A stretch of DNA of 64,000 bases from Streptomyces kanamyceticus (lineage in GTDB: Bacteria; Actinomycetota; Actinomycetes; Streptomycetales; Streptomycetaceae): NCBI RefSeq assembly GCF_008704495.1, contig NZ_CP023699.1, positions 1,240,001-1,304,000 on the forward strand, written 5' to 3'. Position numbers and translations under genes: made by a program. Of the stretch, positions 13,132 through 21,459 are shown one piece after another. The notes beneath the pieces were generated by a model, which did not search any database, was not told the origin of the DNA, and worked only from the letters and a program-made list of their open reading frames with translations. The stretch's first letter is position 1. Each line of letters opens with the position of its first letter.

Positions 13132-15603
13132 ATGGCGCAGACCCATGAGTGGATGTTCTACGAGGTCATGTGGCGCAGCTGGGCGGGCAGGGCGCAGGTG
13201 CCCTATCCCGTCCCGTGGTGGACGCAGCAGGCCTTCCGGCGCTGGAGCGACGACTTCGACTCCGGGACGTACGAATCCAAGGAGGCGGCGCTCGCCTCCA
13301 ACGCCCTGTACCGCTACTGGCACATGGTGGGAGTGAAGGACCACCGCCAGGAGTCCCTGATCGGGCAGGCGGGCGAGATCGAGCCGGTCTACGACAAGTA
13401 CTGCCTGTCCTTCTTCCTCTACGACCCGGCGACCGGTGCCCTGCACCTGCCGCAGCTCACCGACGGCGGCACGGTCTGCCAGCGCATGGAGGCGCCGCAT
13501 CTGCCGGTGGTCCTCACCGAGTTCCGCACGCCGGACGGCGTCGAGTTCGTGCAGCGGACGTTCGCCACGGCGATCGGCGCCCGGCAGCGCGACCTCGTGG
13601 TGACCCGGCTCACCGTGGGCACCGCGACCGGCCAGCCGCGCGAGGGCTGGCTCTGCGCGGCGGTCATGCCCGCGGGCCCGAGCGGCTTCCAGCGGCACGA
13701 CCGCAACGGACGGCGGATCACCGACCGGAGGCTGACGTTCCTGCGCCATCTGCCCGAGGAGAACCGGGTGGAGACGAACAGCGGCTGGGGCCCGGTATTC
13801 GACACGGCTCCCGAGCAGTACGGCGTCTACGGCAACCCGGAGTTCTCCTTCGACCCGGACTCCTACCTCGCCCACAGCCCCTTCCACGACCTGGTCATGG
13901 GCGGCAAGCTGAACGGCGCGCGGCAGGCCCAGGACCAGGTCGCCGGGCTCTGCAGCGCGGCGTTCGCCTGGCCCTTCCGGGTCGTCGACGACGAGATGTT
14001 CGAACTGGACGTACGGCTGCCGGTCGATCTGTACAGCGGGGCGGCCGACCTCGCGGAGATCAGGGCCACCCCGGCCGCCGAACTGGAGGAGGGCAACCGC
14101 GCGTTCTGGACGGCCAAGCTGCTCGGCCAGGGCGTCCAGCCCCAACTGCCACGCCCTGTCGGACACTTGACGGATCTGTTCCGCGAGGCGCGCTCGCAGC
14201 TGCTCATCCTCTCCGACCACGGCGAGATCCATCCGGGCCCGACCGTCTACGACTCGTTCTGGATCCGCGACTCGTCGGTGGAGGCCACCGCCTGCTCGCT
14301 CGTGGGTGACGCGGCGCTCGCCGAACGCCAGCTGGGCACGCACTATCCGCTGAAGTTCAACCGGGGCACGGGCCGGATCGGGCCGTGCGCCGAGTACGGC
14401 TTCTACGGCGGGCCGCACGAGCGCGACGACCGCGAGTGGGACAGCAACGGCCAGGCGCTCTGGGCGATCGGCCGCCTCGACCGCACGCTGGGCAGGGGCG
14501 CCGCGTTCGGCACCAAGCTGTACACGCCGTACGTCGTCGACGGCGCGCGCTGGCTGCGGGACAACCGCGACCAGTACGGCCTGCTGCACAGCGGCTGGAG
14601 CGCCGAACACCTGGGCGAGCGCGACAAGCCGCACTACTGGGACGACCTGTGGGCCCTCGCGGGTCTCTACGAGGCGGCGCGGCTCGCCGAGCGCATCGGC
14701 TCGCCCGACGTGCCCGAACTCTGGGCGGCCTTCGACGACGTGAAGCGCGCCACGGCCGCCTCCGTACGCTGGGTCCTCGACGAGCAGCGGAGGCGCGGGG
14801 CCTGGGAGACCTACATCCCCACCGGGCCCGCGGACGCCGGGCGGCTCGACTCGACGATGATCGGCACGGCCGCGTTCTTCCATCCGCTGCGGCTGCACAT
14901 GGGCAGCAAGCTCGGGCCCGACATCGACCGGGCCGCGCGCTTCACGCTCGACACCATGTACACCCACTTCGTGGCGGGCGGCTACCGGCACGAGGCCGCG
15001 TGGAACGCCTACGGGCCCTATCTGACCACGCAGTTGGCGCACGCCTACCTGCTGGCGGGCGATCCGGTGCGGATGGACGCGCTGCTCGGCTGGATCGTCG
15101 GCGCGGCCTTCCCGCGCACCCAGGAACGGGCGGTGGCGCTCGGCGCGTGGAACGAGCAGCACGCCTTCACGATCGCCTCGGACTTCCACGAAGTGCCGTC
15201 GCGACACTGGTACATGGGGGACATCCCGCACGGCTGGGCGGCGGCCGAGTACCTGCTGCTGCTCCGCGACATCCTGCTCTTCGAGGCGGACGAGGACCGC
15301 GATCCGCATCTGTACATCGCGCCGGGGGTGCGCCCGCACTGGGTGCCGGACGGTGACACGGTGGAGGTGGAGTCCGCGCCGACGCTGTTCGGCGAGCCCT
15401 TCGGCTACCGGCTCACCCACGACGCGGGCGACCGGACCGTGGCGGTGGAGCTCACCCGGGCGCCGGAACGGGTGCGGTACGTCTATCCGTGCCGATTCGG
15501 ACGGGTGCGGGCCGCTTCGGCGGACGGCAGGCAGCTGACGGTGTCCGGGGACGACGTGCACATCCCCGCGGGGACGCGGCACTTCACGGTGACGTACGCC
15601 TGA
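13132..15603 (+). CDS. Six-hairpin (alpha/alpha)6 glycosidase-like protein
   Basis: The 823-residue cytoplasmic protein has a large N-terminal beta-rich domain (about 1-330) and a C-terminal helical domain with recurring features of (alpha/alpha)6 glycosidases such as glycogen debranching or MGH1-like enzymes: YDSFWIRDSSVEATACSLVGD, YGFYGGPHERDDREWDSNGQALWAIGR, HYWDDLWALAGLYEAARLAE and a final beta-sandwich. Asp and Glu residues in the WIRDSS and HYWDDLW segments are candidates for catalysis. No signal peptide is seen. The substrate is unknown. It follows the Lrp gene but the 57-base gap and lack of a shared theme give no further clue. Confidence 0.6.
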   Translation: MAQTHEWMFYEVMWRSWAGRAQVPYPVPWWTQQAFRRWSDDFDSGTYESKEAALASNALYRYWHMVGVKDHRQESLIGQAGEIEPVYDKYCLSFFLYDPATGALHLPQLTDGGTVCQRMEAPHLPVVLTEFRTPDGVEFVQRTFATAIGARQRDLVVTRLTVGTATGQPREGWLCAAVMPAGPSGFQRHDRNGRRITDRRLTFLRHLPEENRVETNSGWGPVFDTAPEQYGVYGNPEFSFDPDSYLAHSPFHDLVMGGKLNGARQAQDQVAGLCSAAFAWPFRVVDDEMFELDVRLPVDLYSGAADLAEIRATPAAELEEGNRAFWTAKLLGQGVQPQLPRPVGHLTDLFREARSQLLILSDHGEIHPGPTVYDSFWIRDSSVEATACSLVGDAALAERQLGTHYPLKFNRGTGRIGPCAEYGFYGGPHERDDREWDSNGQALWAIGRLDRTLGRGAAFGTKLYTPYVVDGARWLRDNRDQYGLLHSGWSAEHLGERDKPHYWDDLWALAGLYEAARLAERIGSPDVPELWAAFDDVKRATAASVRWVLDEQRRRGAWETYIPTGPADAGRLDSTMIGTAAFFHPLRLHMGSKLGPDIDRAARFTLDTMYTHFVAGGYRHEAAWNAYGPYLTTQLAHAYLLAGDPVRMDALLGWIVGAAFPRTQERAVALGAWNEQHAFTIASDFHEVPSRHWYMGDIPHGWAAAEYLLLLRDILLFEADEDRDPHLYIAPGVRPHWVPDGDTVEVESAPTLFGEPFGYRLTHDAGDRTVAVELTRAPERVRYVYPCRFGRVRAASADGRQLTVSGDDVHIPAGTRHFTVTYA

Positions 15604-15604
15604 A

Positions 15605-15631
15605 GGGCCCCTCGCCGGCGGCGAAGGGCCC
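15605..15631. terminator. Bidirectional hairpin terminator
   Basis: GGGCCC-c-TCGCC pairs with GGCGA-a-GGGCCC around a three-base GGC loop, giving eleven pairs with one mismatch. It lies between the convergent glycosidase-like gene and the WhiB-like gene. Confidence 0.75.
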
Positions 15632-15648
15632 CGTGCGCAGCGCGGGCA

Positions 15649-15897
15649 CTAGCTGCCCGACTGGTGTCTGAGGGCGTACCGCTCCTTCTCGGAGAGGCCG
15701 CCCCAGACACCGAACCGCTCGTCATTGGCGAGGGCGTACTCGAGGCAGGCGGGGCGCATCTCGCACATCCGGCAGATGTACTTCGCTTCGCGCACCGAGC
15801 TGCCGGGCTCGGGGAAGAAGAAGTCCGCTCCGGTCTGGGCGCACAGCGCCTGTTCCTGCCAGGCCAGTTCGGGCTCGGCCGTCATCTCGATCAACAT
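15649..15897 (-). CDS. WhiB-like iron-sulfur transcription factor (possibly WblH)
   Basis: The 82-residue protein has the WhiB signature: four cysteines (Cys in QALCAQ, then Cys-x2-Cys in YICRMCEM and Cys in ACLEYAL) that hold a 4Fe-4S cluster, and the GVWGGLSEKERYALR turn that docks on the housekeeping sigma factor. WhiB-like proteins regulate development, redox and drug responses. The start MLIEMTAEPELAWQ (15897) was chosen by typical family length; an ATG at 15885 is also possible and no candidate has a good ribosome site. The name WblH is only a guess from remembered gene neighbours. Confidence 0.85.
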   Translation of the reverse strand: MLIEMTAEPELAWQEQALCAQTGADFFFPEPGSSVREAKYICRMCEMRPACLEYALANDERFGVWGGLSEKERYALRHQSGS

Positions 15898-15926
15898 GCC
15901 GCCGATGCTGCCGTGCCGCGCGAAAC

Positions 15927-15950
15927 GTTCGATCAACGAACGATCAACGA
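15927..15950. repeat. 11-base-period repeat upstream of the WhiB-like gene
   Basis: CGATCAACGA occurs at 15930-15939 and again at 15941-15950, one helical turn apart, and GTTCG/CGAAC (15927-15931 with 15937-15941) forms an overlapping dyad. It lies 30-50 bases upstream of the likely start and may be a regulator-binding site. Confidence 0.45.
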
Positions 15951-16044
15951 CAGGGCCGACGGTGTTTCGCCGCCGGACATCAGCACGAGGCTCCCGACGA
16001 GGGCTGCCCTGAAAGCAGCCCTCCGAAACCGCGGGGACCGAAGA

Positions 16045-16842
16045 CTACGCCCCCATCTGCTCGCCGGGAGGCGAGGGCTGCAGCACGGCGAACCGGGCTC
16101 CCGCGGGGTCGGCCAGCTTGGCGAAGCGGCCCACGCCCTCCATGGAGACCGGCTCCATCCGCACCTCGCCACCGGCCCCTCGCGCCGTGGCTACCGCGGC
16201 GTCGCAGTCGGTCACCTGGAAGTACGGCAGCCAGTACGCCGCCGTCTCGGCGGGGTCGGAGTCCAGCGACACCAGGCCGCCGAACATGTCGTCAGGGGTG
16301 CCGTCGGCCGGGTGGACCATCGTGTACGAACCCCCGGGGAAGGACGCCTCGGTGGTCCCCCAGCCGAACACGGAGCCGTAGAACGCGGTGGCCGCCGCGA
16401 CGTCCGGGGTGTACAGCTCGGCCCAGATCAGGCCGCCCGGTTCGTTCAGGACATCGAGGCCCTTGAGCTGTCCCTGCTGCCACACGGAGAACGGCACGCC
16501 CGCGGAGTCGGCGAGGCCCGCCATGCGGCCGAGGTCGGTGATGTCCACGGCCTCGAAGAGCGCCCGGCCGCCCGCCTGCTCGACCGACTTCACGGTGGCG
16601 TCGGCCTCCGGTGTGCGGAAGTAGAGCGTCCAGGACGGTGGGGCCTCGTCCGCCGAGACGGCCATCGCGCCCGCCGCGGTCCTGCCCGCGATCCGGAACT
16701 GGCCGTAGCCGCCGACTTCCGGGCCGCCCTGCTGGAGCTCCCAGCCGAACAGCTCGCGGTAGAAGGAGCTGACGGTGCCGAGATCCGGGGCACACATATC
16801 CACCCAGACAGGTGCTCCGGTGACGAAACGGTTATTGAGCAT
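16045..16842 (-). CDS. Two-domain VOC (glyoxalase/bleomycin-resistance-like) protein
   Basis: The 265-residue protein consists of two glyoxalase/VOC modules. Repeat 1 starts PVWVDMCAPDLGTVSSFYRELFGW and repeat 2 starts GGLIWAELYTPDVAAATAFYGSVFGW; each ends with a DPAGV/DPAGARF-type strand. This is the CFP32-like tandem layout common in Streptomyces. Members bind metals or small hydrophobic ligands; the activity here is unknown. ATG 16842 follows AAAGGAG, a strong ribosome site. It is divergent from the GH64 gene. Confidence 0.85.
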   Translation of the reverse strand: MLNNRFVTGAPVWVDMCAPDLGTVSSFYRELFGWELQQGGPEVGGYGQFRIAGRTAAGAMAVSADEAPPSWTLYFRTPEADATVKSVEQAGGRALFEAVDITDLGRMAGLADSAGVPFSVWQQGQLKGLDVLNEPGGLIWAELYTPDVAAATAFYGSVFGWGTTEASFPGGSYTMVHPADGTPDDMFGGLVSLDSDPAETAAYWLPYFQVTDCDAAVATARGAGGEVRMEPVSMEGVGRFAKLADPAGARFAVLQPSPPGEQMGA

Positions 16843-16985
16843 GATCGACTCCTTTGTCGCATCTCACTGCCGTTCCCTTGAGTCTGGCACCCGCCACTGA
16901 CAATCCGCCTGCCGTCCTGCCGATTGGCGGTTCCGGCACCGCCTGGACCCCTCTCACGTCGTCATTTCCTGAAGGCAGAAGATTT

Positions 16986-17001
16986 CTGAGAGCGCTCTCA
17001 G
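16986..17001. promoter_or_regulatory. LacI-family operator upstream of GH64 glucanase
   Basis: CTGAGAGCGCTCTCAG is a perfect 16-base palindrome with the central CG of LacI/CebR-type operators (the cellulose-utilisation box is TGGGAGCGCTCCCA). It lies 81 bases before the glucanase GTG, inside the 239-base space between the VOC and GH64 genes. The LacI regulator encoded downstream of the glucanase is the obvious candidate binder. Confidence 0.75.
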
Positions 17002-17081
17002 TCACATCTCTTGACGCCCCATTCCCCCGCCGCGACAGTGGTGCACCACCCCCACACACCCCCCACCGCAGGAGACCCTCC

Positions 17082-18320
17082 GTGATATCGCGCCGAACGT
17101 TCCTGACCGCCACAGCGGGCGCCGCGGGTGCCCTCACCTATCCCGTCTGGGGCAGCGCCCTCAGCCCCGGCGCCCAGGCCGGGAGCACGGCCGCGCCCGC
17201 CACCTGCGAGCTCGCCCTGCGGAACAAATCGCTGCCCGGGCAGGTGCGCGCCTACGTCACCGGGCACGAGCAGGGCACGGACCGCTGGGTGCTGCTCAAG
17301 CCCGACGGCGGCGTCTACCGGCCCGACTCGCCCTCCGCGCCGCAGACCCCGCTGCCCGTCGACTGCGCCATCCCGCTCGGCGCCGCCGGTTCGGCGCCGA
17401 AGGTGTTGACGCTGCCTCAGATGTACGGCGCCCGCGTCTACTTCGTCCGCGACGACAAGCTCGACTTCTTCCTCAACCCCGGTCCCTCCCTGGTCGAGCC
17501 CGCCTTCGCCACCCGCGAGGACCCCAACTACGGGCGCACGTGGTCGTTCTGCGAGTTCACCTTCAACCCGCAGCAGCTGTACGCCAACATCAGCTACGTC
17601 GACCTGGTGACCGCGCTGCCCATCGGCCTGACCCTGGAGGGCGACGGCACCCACACCGTCGCCCCGCTCCCCGACGGCGCCGTCGACAAGATCGCCGCGG
17701 ATCTGGCGGCGCAGACAGGCAAGGACGGGCAGCCGTGGGACAAGCTGGTCATCCGCGGTGACGGCGGCGGCGTCCTGCGCGTCATCTCGCCGCAGAACCT
17801 GATGGCCCCCTATTTCGACCGGCCCGACCAGATGCCGTTCCGCGACCTGTGGAACGGCTACATCGACCAGGTGTGGGACAAGTACCGCTCCACCGACCTG
17901 AAGATCGACCTCCAGGGCGGCAGGGGCGTGTTCACCGGGCGCGTCAGCGGCGACGTGCTGACGTTCAACGGCGGCCACTCCTTCGCCAAGCCCACGTCGA
18001 AGGACATCTTCACCTGCAACCACGGGCCCTTCGCCAACAACCCCGGCGACCCCGACGACAAGAAGGGCCTCCTCGCCAGGCTCGCCGCCGGGTTCAACAG
18101 GAGCATCATGCTCACCCACCCCGAGCAGCCGAACGGCACGACCTCCAGCGACTACTACCGGGACGCGGTGACCAACCACTGGTCCCGGGTGGTGCACGCC
18201 AACTCCCCGATCGGGTACGCGTTCCCGTACGACGACGTACGGCCCGACGGACAGCCGGACGTGTCGGGCGCGGCGCACGACGGGAACCCGCGGCGGTTCA
18301 CGGTGAGCGTGGGTTCCTGA
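17082..18320 (+). CDS. Secreted GH64 beta-1,3-glucanase (laminaripentaose-producing type)
   Basis: The 412-residue product begins MISRRTFLTATAGAAGAL, a Tat signal with the SRRTFL motif, from a GTG preceded by AGGAG. The rest matches glycoside hydrolase family 64. Glu158 (SFCEFTF) and Asp174 (YVDLV) are 16 residues apart, the spacing of the catalytic Glu154/Asp170 pair of the characterised enzyme. GH64 enzymes release laminaripentaose from beta-1,3-glucans such as laminarin or fungal wall glucan. Expression probably responds to the LacI regulator through the palindrome at 16986-17001. Confidence 0.88.
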   Translation: MISRRTFLTATAGAAGALTYPVWGSALSPGAQAGSTAAPATCELALRNKSLPGQVRAYVTGHEQGTDRWVLLKPDGGVYRPDSPSAPQTPLPVDCAIPLGAAGSAPKVLTLPQMYGARVYFVRDDKLDFFLNPGPSLVEPAFATREDPNYGRTWSFCEFTFNPQQLYANISYVDLVTALPIGLTLEGDGTHTVAPLPDGAVDKIAADLAAQTGKDGQPWDKLVIRGDGGGVLRVISPQNLMAPYFDRPDQMPFRDLWNGYIDQVWDKYRSTDLKIDLQGGRGVFTGRVSGDVLTFNGGHSFAKPTSKDIFTCNHGPFANNPGDPDDKKGLLARLAAGFNRSIMLTHPEQPNGTTSSDYYRDAVTNHWSRVVHANSPIGYAFPYDDVRPDGQPDVSGAAHDGNPRRFTVSVGS

Positions 18321-18351
18321 CCCGGCCCCTGCGCCCGCTCCACCCCCTCCG

Positions 18352-19392
18352 CTACGCCGAGGCCCTGCGGACCAGCGACGTCGGAAGCACCACACCGGTC
18401 GGGCTTGCGGCAGGGCCCTCGCCCCTCCCCCGGAGCAGCATCCGCGCCATCAACCGCCCCATCCCCTCGATGTCCTGACGCACCGTCGTCAGCGGCGGGT
18501 CCACCTGCTCGGCCACCGGCAGCATGTCGTCGAAGCCGATCACGGCCACGTCGTCCGGCACCCTCCTGCCGCGCTCGCGCAGCACCCGCAGGGCGCCGGA
18601 CGCCGACAGGTCGTTGGCCGCGAAGACCGCGTCCACGTCCGGGCAGACGTCCAGGAGTCGGCGCATCGCGCGCTCGCCGCCCGCGGGGGTGAAGTCGCCC
18701 TCGACGATCAGCCTCGGGTCGGCGTCGGCCAGGACGTCGCGGAAGCCGTCGAGCCGGTCGACCGCCGACGTCTGGTCCAGGGGCCCGGTGATGTGCGCGA
18801 CGCGGCCGCGCCCGAGGCGGACCAGATGCCGCACGGCCTCGCGCGCGCCGCCCCGGTTGTCGCAGTCGACGTACGGGGCGCCGGGCCCGCCGGACACGGG
18901 GTCCGACCAGCCGGGGCGCCCGCCGAACACGGTGGGCACCCCGGCGCGGCGGATGATGCCGGGCAGCGGGTCGTCCAGGTGCAGCGAGAAGACGAGCGCG
19001 CCGTCGACGTGCCCGCCCGCGAGGTACCTGCCGACCCGCTCGTGATCGTCCCGCCCCTCGGTGAGCAGGAGCACCAGCTGTACGTCCTGGGCGGTCAATT
19101 CCTTGCTGATGCCGCGCAGTTGCAGCGCGAAGAACGGGTCGGCGAAGACCCTCGTCTCCGGCTCGGCGATCACCACGGCGACCGCGTCGTGGCGCCGGGT
19201 GACCAGGCTGCGAGCGGCCCGGTTCGGCACGTAACCGAGCTCGTCGACCGCACGTCTGACCTTCACGGCAAGCACCTCGCGCACCCCCGCGTCGCCGTTG
19301 ACGACGCGCGAGACGGTGGCCCTGGAGACCCCCGCCCGTGCGGCCACGGCCTCCAGCGTGGGACGCGGCGCGGCGCTCGACTCGTCGGTCAC
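18352..19392 (-). CDS. LacI family transcriptional regulator of glucan use
   Basis: The 346-residue regulator begins at GTG 19392 (MTDESSAAPRPTLEAVAAR) with AAGGAG upstream. Residues 12-60 form the LacI helix-turn-helix and hinge (VAARAGVSRATVSRVVNG, then LGYVPNRAARSLVTRR). The rest is a periplasmic-binding-protein-like sensor (FADPFFALQLRGI, VDGALVFSLHLDD, VFAANDLSASGALRVLRERG, VAVIGFDD). It is convergent with the GH64 gene and probably senses a beta-glucan oligosaccharide. No palindrome like that at 16986 was seen in its own upstream region. Confidence 0.9.
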   Translation of the reverse strand: MTDESSAAPRPTLEAVAARAGVSRATVSRVVNGDAGVREVLAVKVRRAVDELGYVPNRAARSLVTRRHDAVAVVIAEPETRVFADPFFALQLRGISKELTAQDVQLVLLLTEGRDDHERVGRYLAGGHVDGALVFSLHLDDPLPGIIRRAGVPTVFGGRPGWSDPVSGGPGAPYVDCDNRGGAREAVRHLVRLGRGRVAHITGPLDQTSAVDRLDGFRDVLADADPRLIVEGDFTPAGGERAMRRLLDVCPDVDAVFAANDLSASGALRVLRERGRRVPDDVAVIGFDDMLPVAEQVDPPLTTVRQDIEGMGRLMARMLLRGRGEGPAASPTGVVLPTSLVRRASA

Positions 19393-19524
19393 CTGTGGTC
19401 TCTCCTTCCGGGCGGACGCGGGACGACGCCGTCGGCGGTCGCCGTCGGGCATCATCTTCCCGCATCGGCTCCGGGACCTGCCCCGCGAGGGCGCCACCAT
19501 GCCCCGAGAACTGCCCCCAACGCC

Positions 19525-20589
19525 CTAGCGCAGTGCGGGAAGCACGGTCTCGGCGACCCGGTAGGCCTCCTCCAAGAGCGGGTTGCCGGAGAGGATGAAC
19601 GTGTCGACTCCCAGCGCCTCGTACTCCTTCAGGCGCTCCACGACCTGGGCGGCCGAGCCGACGACGGCCGTGCCCGGGCCCGGCCGGAACAGGCTCATGC
19701 CGGGCCACAGGTTCGGATGGGTCTCCAGCTCCCTGGCGCGCGCAGGGACCTTCCCGCCGTGCTCGCGGAACTGCCGCTGCCAGCCCACCCCGTCCTCGCC
19801 CGCGCGGTCGCCGAGCTGACGGGCGTACGTCGCCTTGCTCGTGACGTCCAGGAGCCGGTCGGCGGCGGCCCATGCCGCGTCCTCGGTGTCCCGCACGATC
19901 AGGTGCAGGCGCAGTCCGATCCGCAGCGTCCGCCCGTGCGCGGCGGCCCGCGCACGGACCAGGTCCAGCTTCTCCTTGAGCAGGTGCGGGGGCTCGCCCC
20001 AGGTCAGATAGACATCGACGTGCTCCGCCGCCATCTCGATGCCCGGCGCCGACGAACCGCCGAACCAGAGGGGGACGTGCGGCTCCTGGACGGGACGCAG
20101 TTCGCGGAAGGAGGCGCCCGCGTCCTTCAGATCGTAGAAGCGGCCCTTGTGGTCGAAGACCTCACCGGCCGTCAGGCGCTTGACGATCGACCAGTACTCG
20201 GCGCTCAGCTCGTAGCGTTCGTCGTGCTCCACGTGAAGTCCGTACTCCTGAAGGGACTTGGTGGAGCCGTTGACGACGTTGAAGCGGAGCCGCCCGCCGA
20301 AGAGGGTGTCGAAGCTGAGCGCCATCTTGGCGAGCAGGGTCGGCGAGATCAGGCCCGGATGGACGGCCAGGAGCGGCTTGAAGGCGGTGGACGTCGAGGC
20401 GGCGAGGGCGCTGCCGAGTGGCCACACGTCGTACAGATCGGTGGCGAGCAGGGCGCCGGAGAAGCCGAGGCCCTCCACGGTGCCCGCGAGTCGCCGGAGG
20501 TAGCCGAGGTCGACGGGCCTGCGCCCTTCGGGCTCCCAGGGGTAGGCGCCTTCGCGCGGAATGATGTACCAGAGGACTTCCGATGCCAT
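19525..20589 (-). CDS. SsuD-like FMNH2-dependent alkanesulfonate monooxygenase
   Basis: The 354-residue protein is a bacterial-luciferase-like (LLM) flavin monooxygenase of the SsuD type, starting MASEVLWYIIPREGAYPW. Visible features are GLGFSGALLATD, FKPLLAVHPGLISPTLLAKM, FGGRLRFNVVNG, VPLWFGGSSAPG and the C-terminal GVDTFILSGNP. SsuD cleaves the C-S bond of alkanesulfonates to an aldehyde and sulfite. It is the last gene of the leftward sulfonate operon, three bases after the preceding gene. No flavin reductase gene (ssuE) is present nearby, so reduced flavin must come from elsewhere. Confidence 0.85.
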   Translation of the reverse strand: MASEVLWYIIPREGAYPWEPEGRRPVDLGYLRRLAGTVEGLGFSGALLATDLYDVWPLGSALAASTSTAFKPLLAVHPGLISPTLLAKMALSFDTLFGGRLRFNVVNGSTKSLQEYGLHVEHDERYELSAEYWSIVKRLTAGEVFDHKGRFYDLKDAGASFRELRPVQEPHVPLWFGGSSAPGIEMAAEHVDVYLTWGEPPHLLKEKLDLVRARAAAHGRTLRIGLRLHLIVRDTEDAAWAAADRLLDVTSKATYARQLGDRAGEDGVGWQRQFREHGGKVPARARELETHPNLWPGMSLFRPGPGTAVVGSAAQVVERLKEYEALGVDTFILSGNPLLEEAYRVAETVLPALR

Positions 20590-20592
20590 GCG

Positions 20593-21459
20593 CTACGCCG
20601 CCTTCCGGGGCAGGGCGTGGGCGACGGTCACCGGGCGGTCGATGAATCCGGTGCGCACGAAGATGTCGGCGGCCTGCTGCTGTTCGGCGACGAAGGCGTC
20701 GCCGACCTCCTCGATGCGCCAGGGCAGGGCGCGCAGCGCGCTCTCCCAGTCCTCGACGGTGCCGCCCTGATGGGCGGCGGCGATCTCGGCGGCCTCGCGC
20801 GGGTGGGCGGCCGCCCAGTCGTCGGCGCGCTGGAGCGCCCGGGTGAGCGCGGCGACGATCTCGGGCCGCTCCTCGGCCAGTTCGCGGCGGGTGAAGAAGA
20901 CGGACCGGTCGGTGATGACGTCCCCGGTGCGGACCACCACGCGCACTCCCCCGGCGCGCAGGGCCGCGACGAGCTGCGCGCCCTGGGCGACCCAGGCGGC
21001 GATCCCGCCCGCGCGCAGCAGGCTCTCGCTGTCCTCGCCACCGCGTACGGGGGTGATGTCGGTGGCGTACGAAAGGCCCGCGTCGTCGAGGGCCTTGGCG
21101 ATCAGGTGGGTCTGCCAGGAGCCGATGGCCAGGTGGACGGTGCCGCCCTTCAGGTCCGCGACGGTACGCACCGGGCTGTCCTCGGCGACCAAGAGCGCGC
21201 CGTGGTCGGGGCGGGGAGCGGAGACGGCGGTGTACACGATGTCGTGTCCCGCCGCCTGCGCGGTCACCGGAGGCGTCGAACCCGTGCCTCCGAAGTCGAT
21301 GACGCCTTCGGTGAGGAGCTGTCCGGTGCGTACGCCGTTGACGTAGGTGTGGAAGGCGGCGCTCTCGCCGACGGCGGCCAGTTCCTCCTGGGCGTAGTCG
21401 AGCCGGGAGAGGTAGTAGAGGGTCGGATTGCTGTTGTGGACACCGATGGTGATGGTCAT
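20593..21459 (-). CDS. SsuA-fold substrate-binding protein without a signal peptide
   Basis: The 288-residue protein has the fold of aliphatic sulfonate binding proteins (VNGVRTGQLLTEGVIDFGGTGSTPPV, VRTVADLKGGTVHLAIGSWQ) but starts directly MTITIGVHNSNPTLYYL, with no signal peptide or lipobox. It is therefore predicted to be cytoplasmic. The catalytic Cys position of the related desulfinase DszB is not a Cys here (the segment reads HNSNPTLYY). It could be an orphan binding protein or an enzyme that uses this fold. It sits between the ATPase and monooxygenase genes. Confidence 0.7.
   Translation of the reverse strand: MTITIGVHNSNPTLYYLSRLDYAQEELAAVGESAAFHTYVNGVRTGQLLTEGVIDFGGTGSTPPVTAQAAGHDIVYTAVSAPRPDHGALLVAEDSPVRTVADLKGGTVHLAIGSWQTHLIAKALDDAGLSYATDITPVRGGEDSESLLRAGGIAAWVAQGAQLVAALRAGGVRVVVRTGDVITDRSVFFTRRELAEERPEIVAALTRALQRADDWAAAHPREAAEIAAAHQGGTVEDWESALRALPWRIEEVGDAFVAEQQQAADIFVRTGFIDRPVTVAHALPRKAA

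Noticed and set aside
12544-15582. Very long open frame of 1012 codons on the minus strand opposite the glycosidase-like gene
   Set aside because: It is a GC-driven shadow: composition is Arg/Gly/Val/Ala-rich with no domains, and the + strand gene has clear protein features and a ribosome site.
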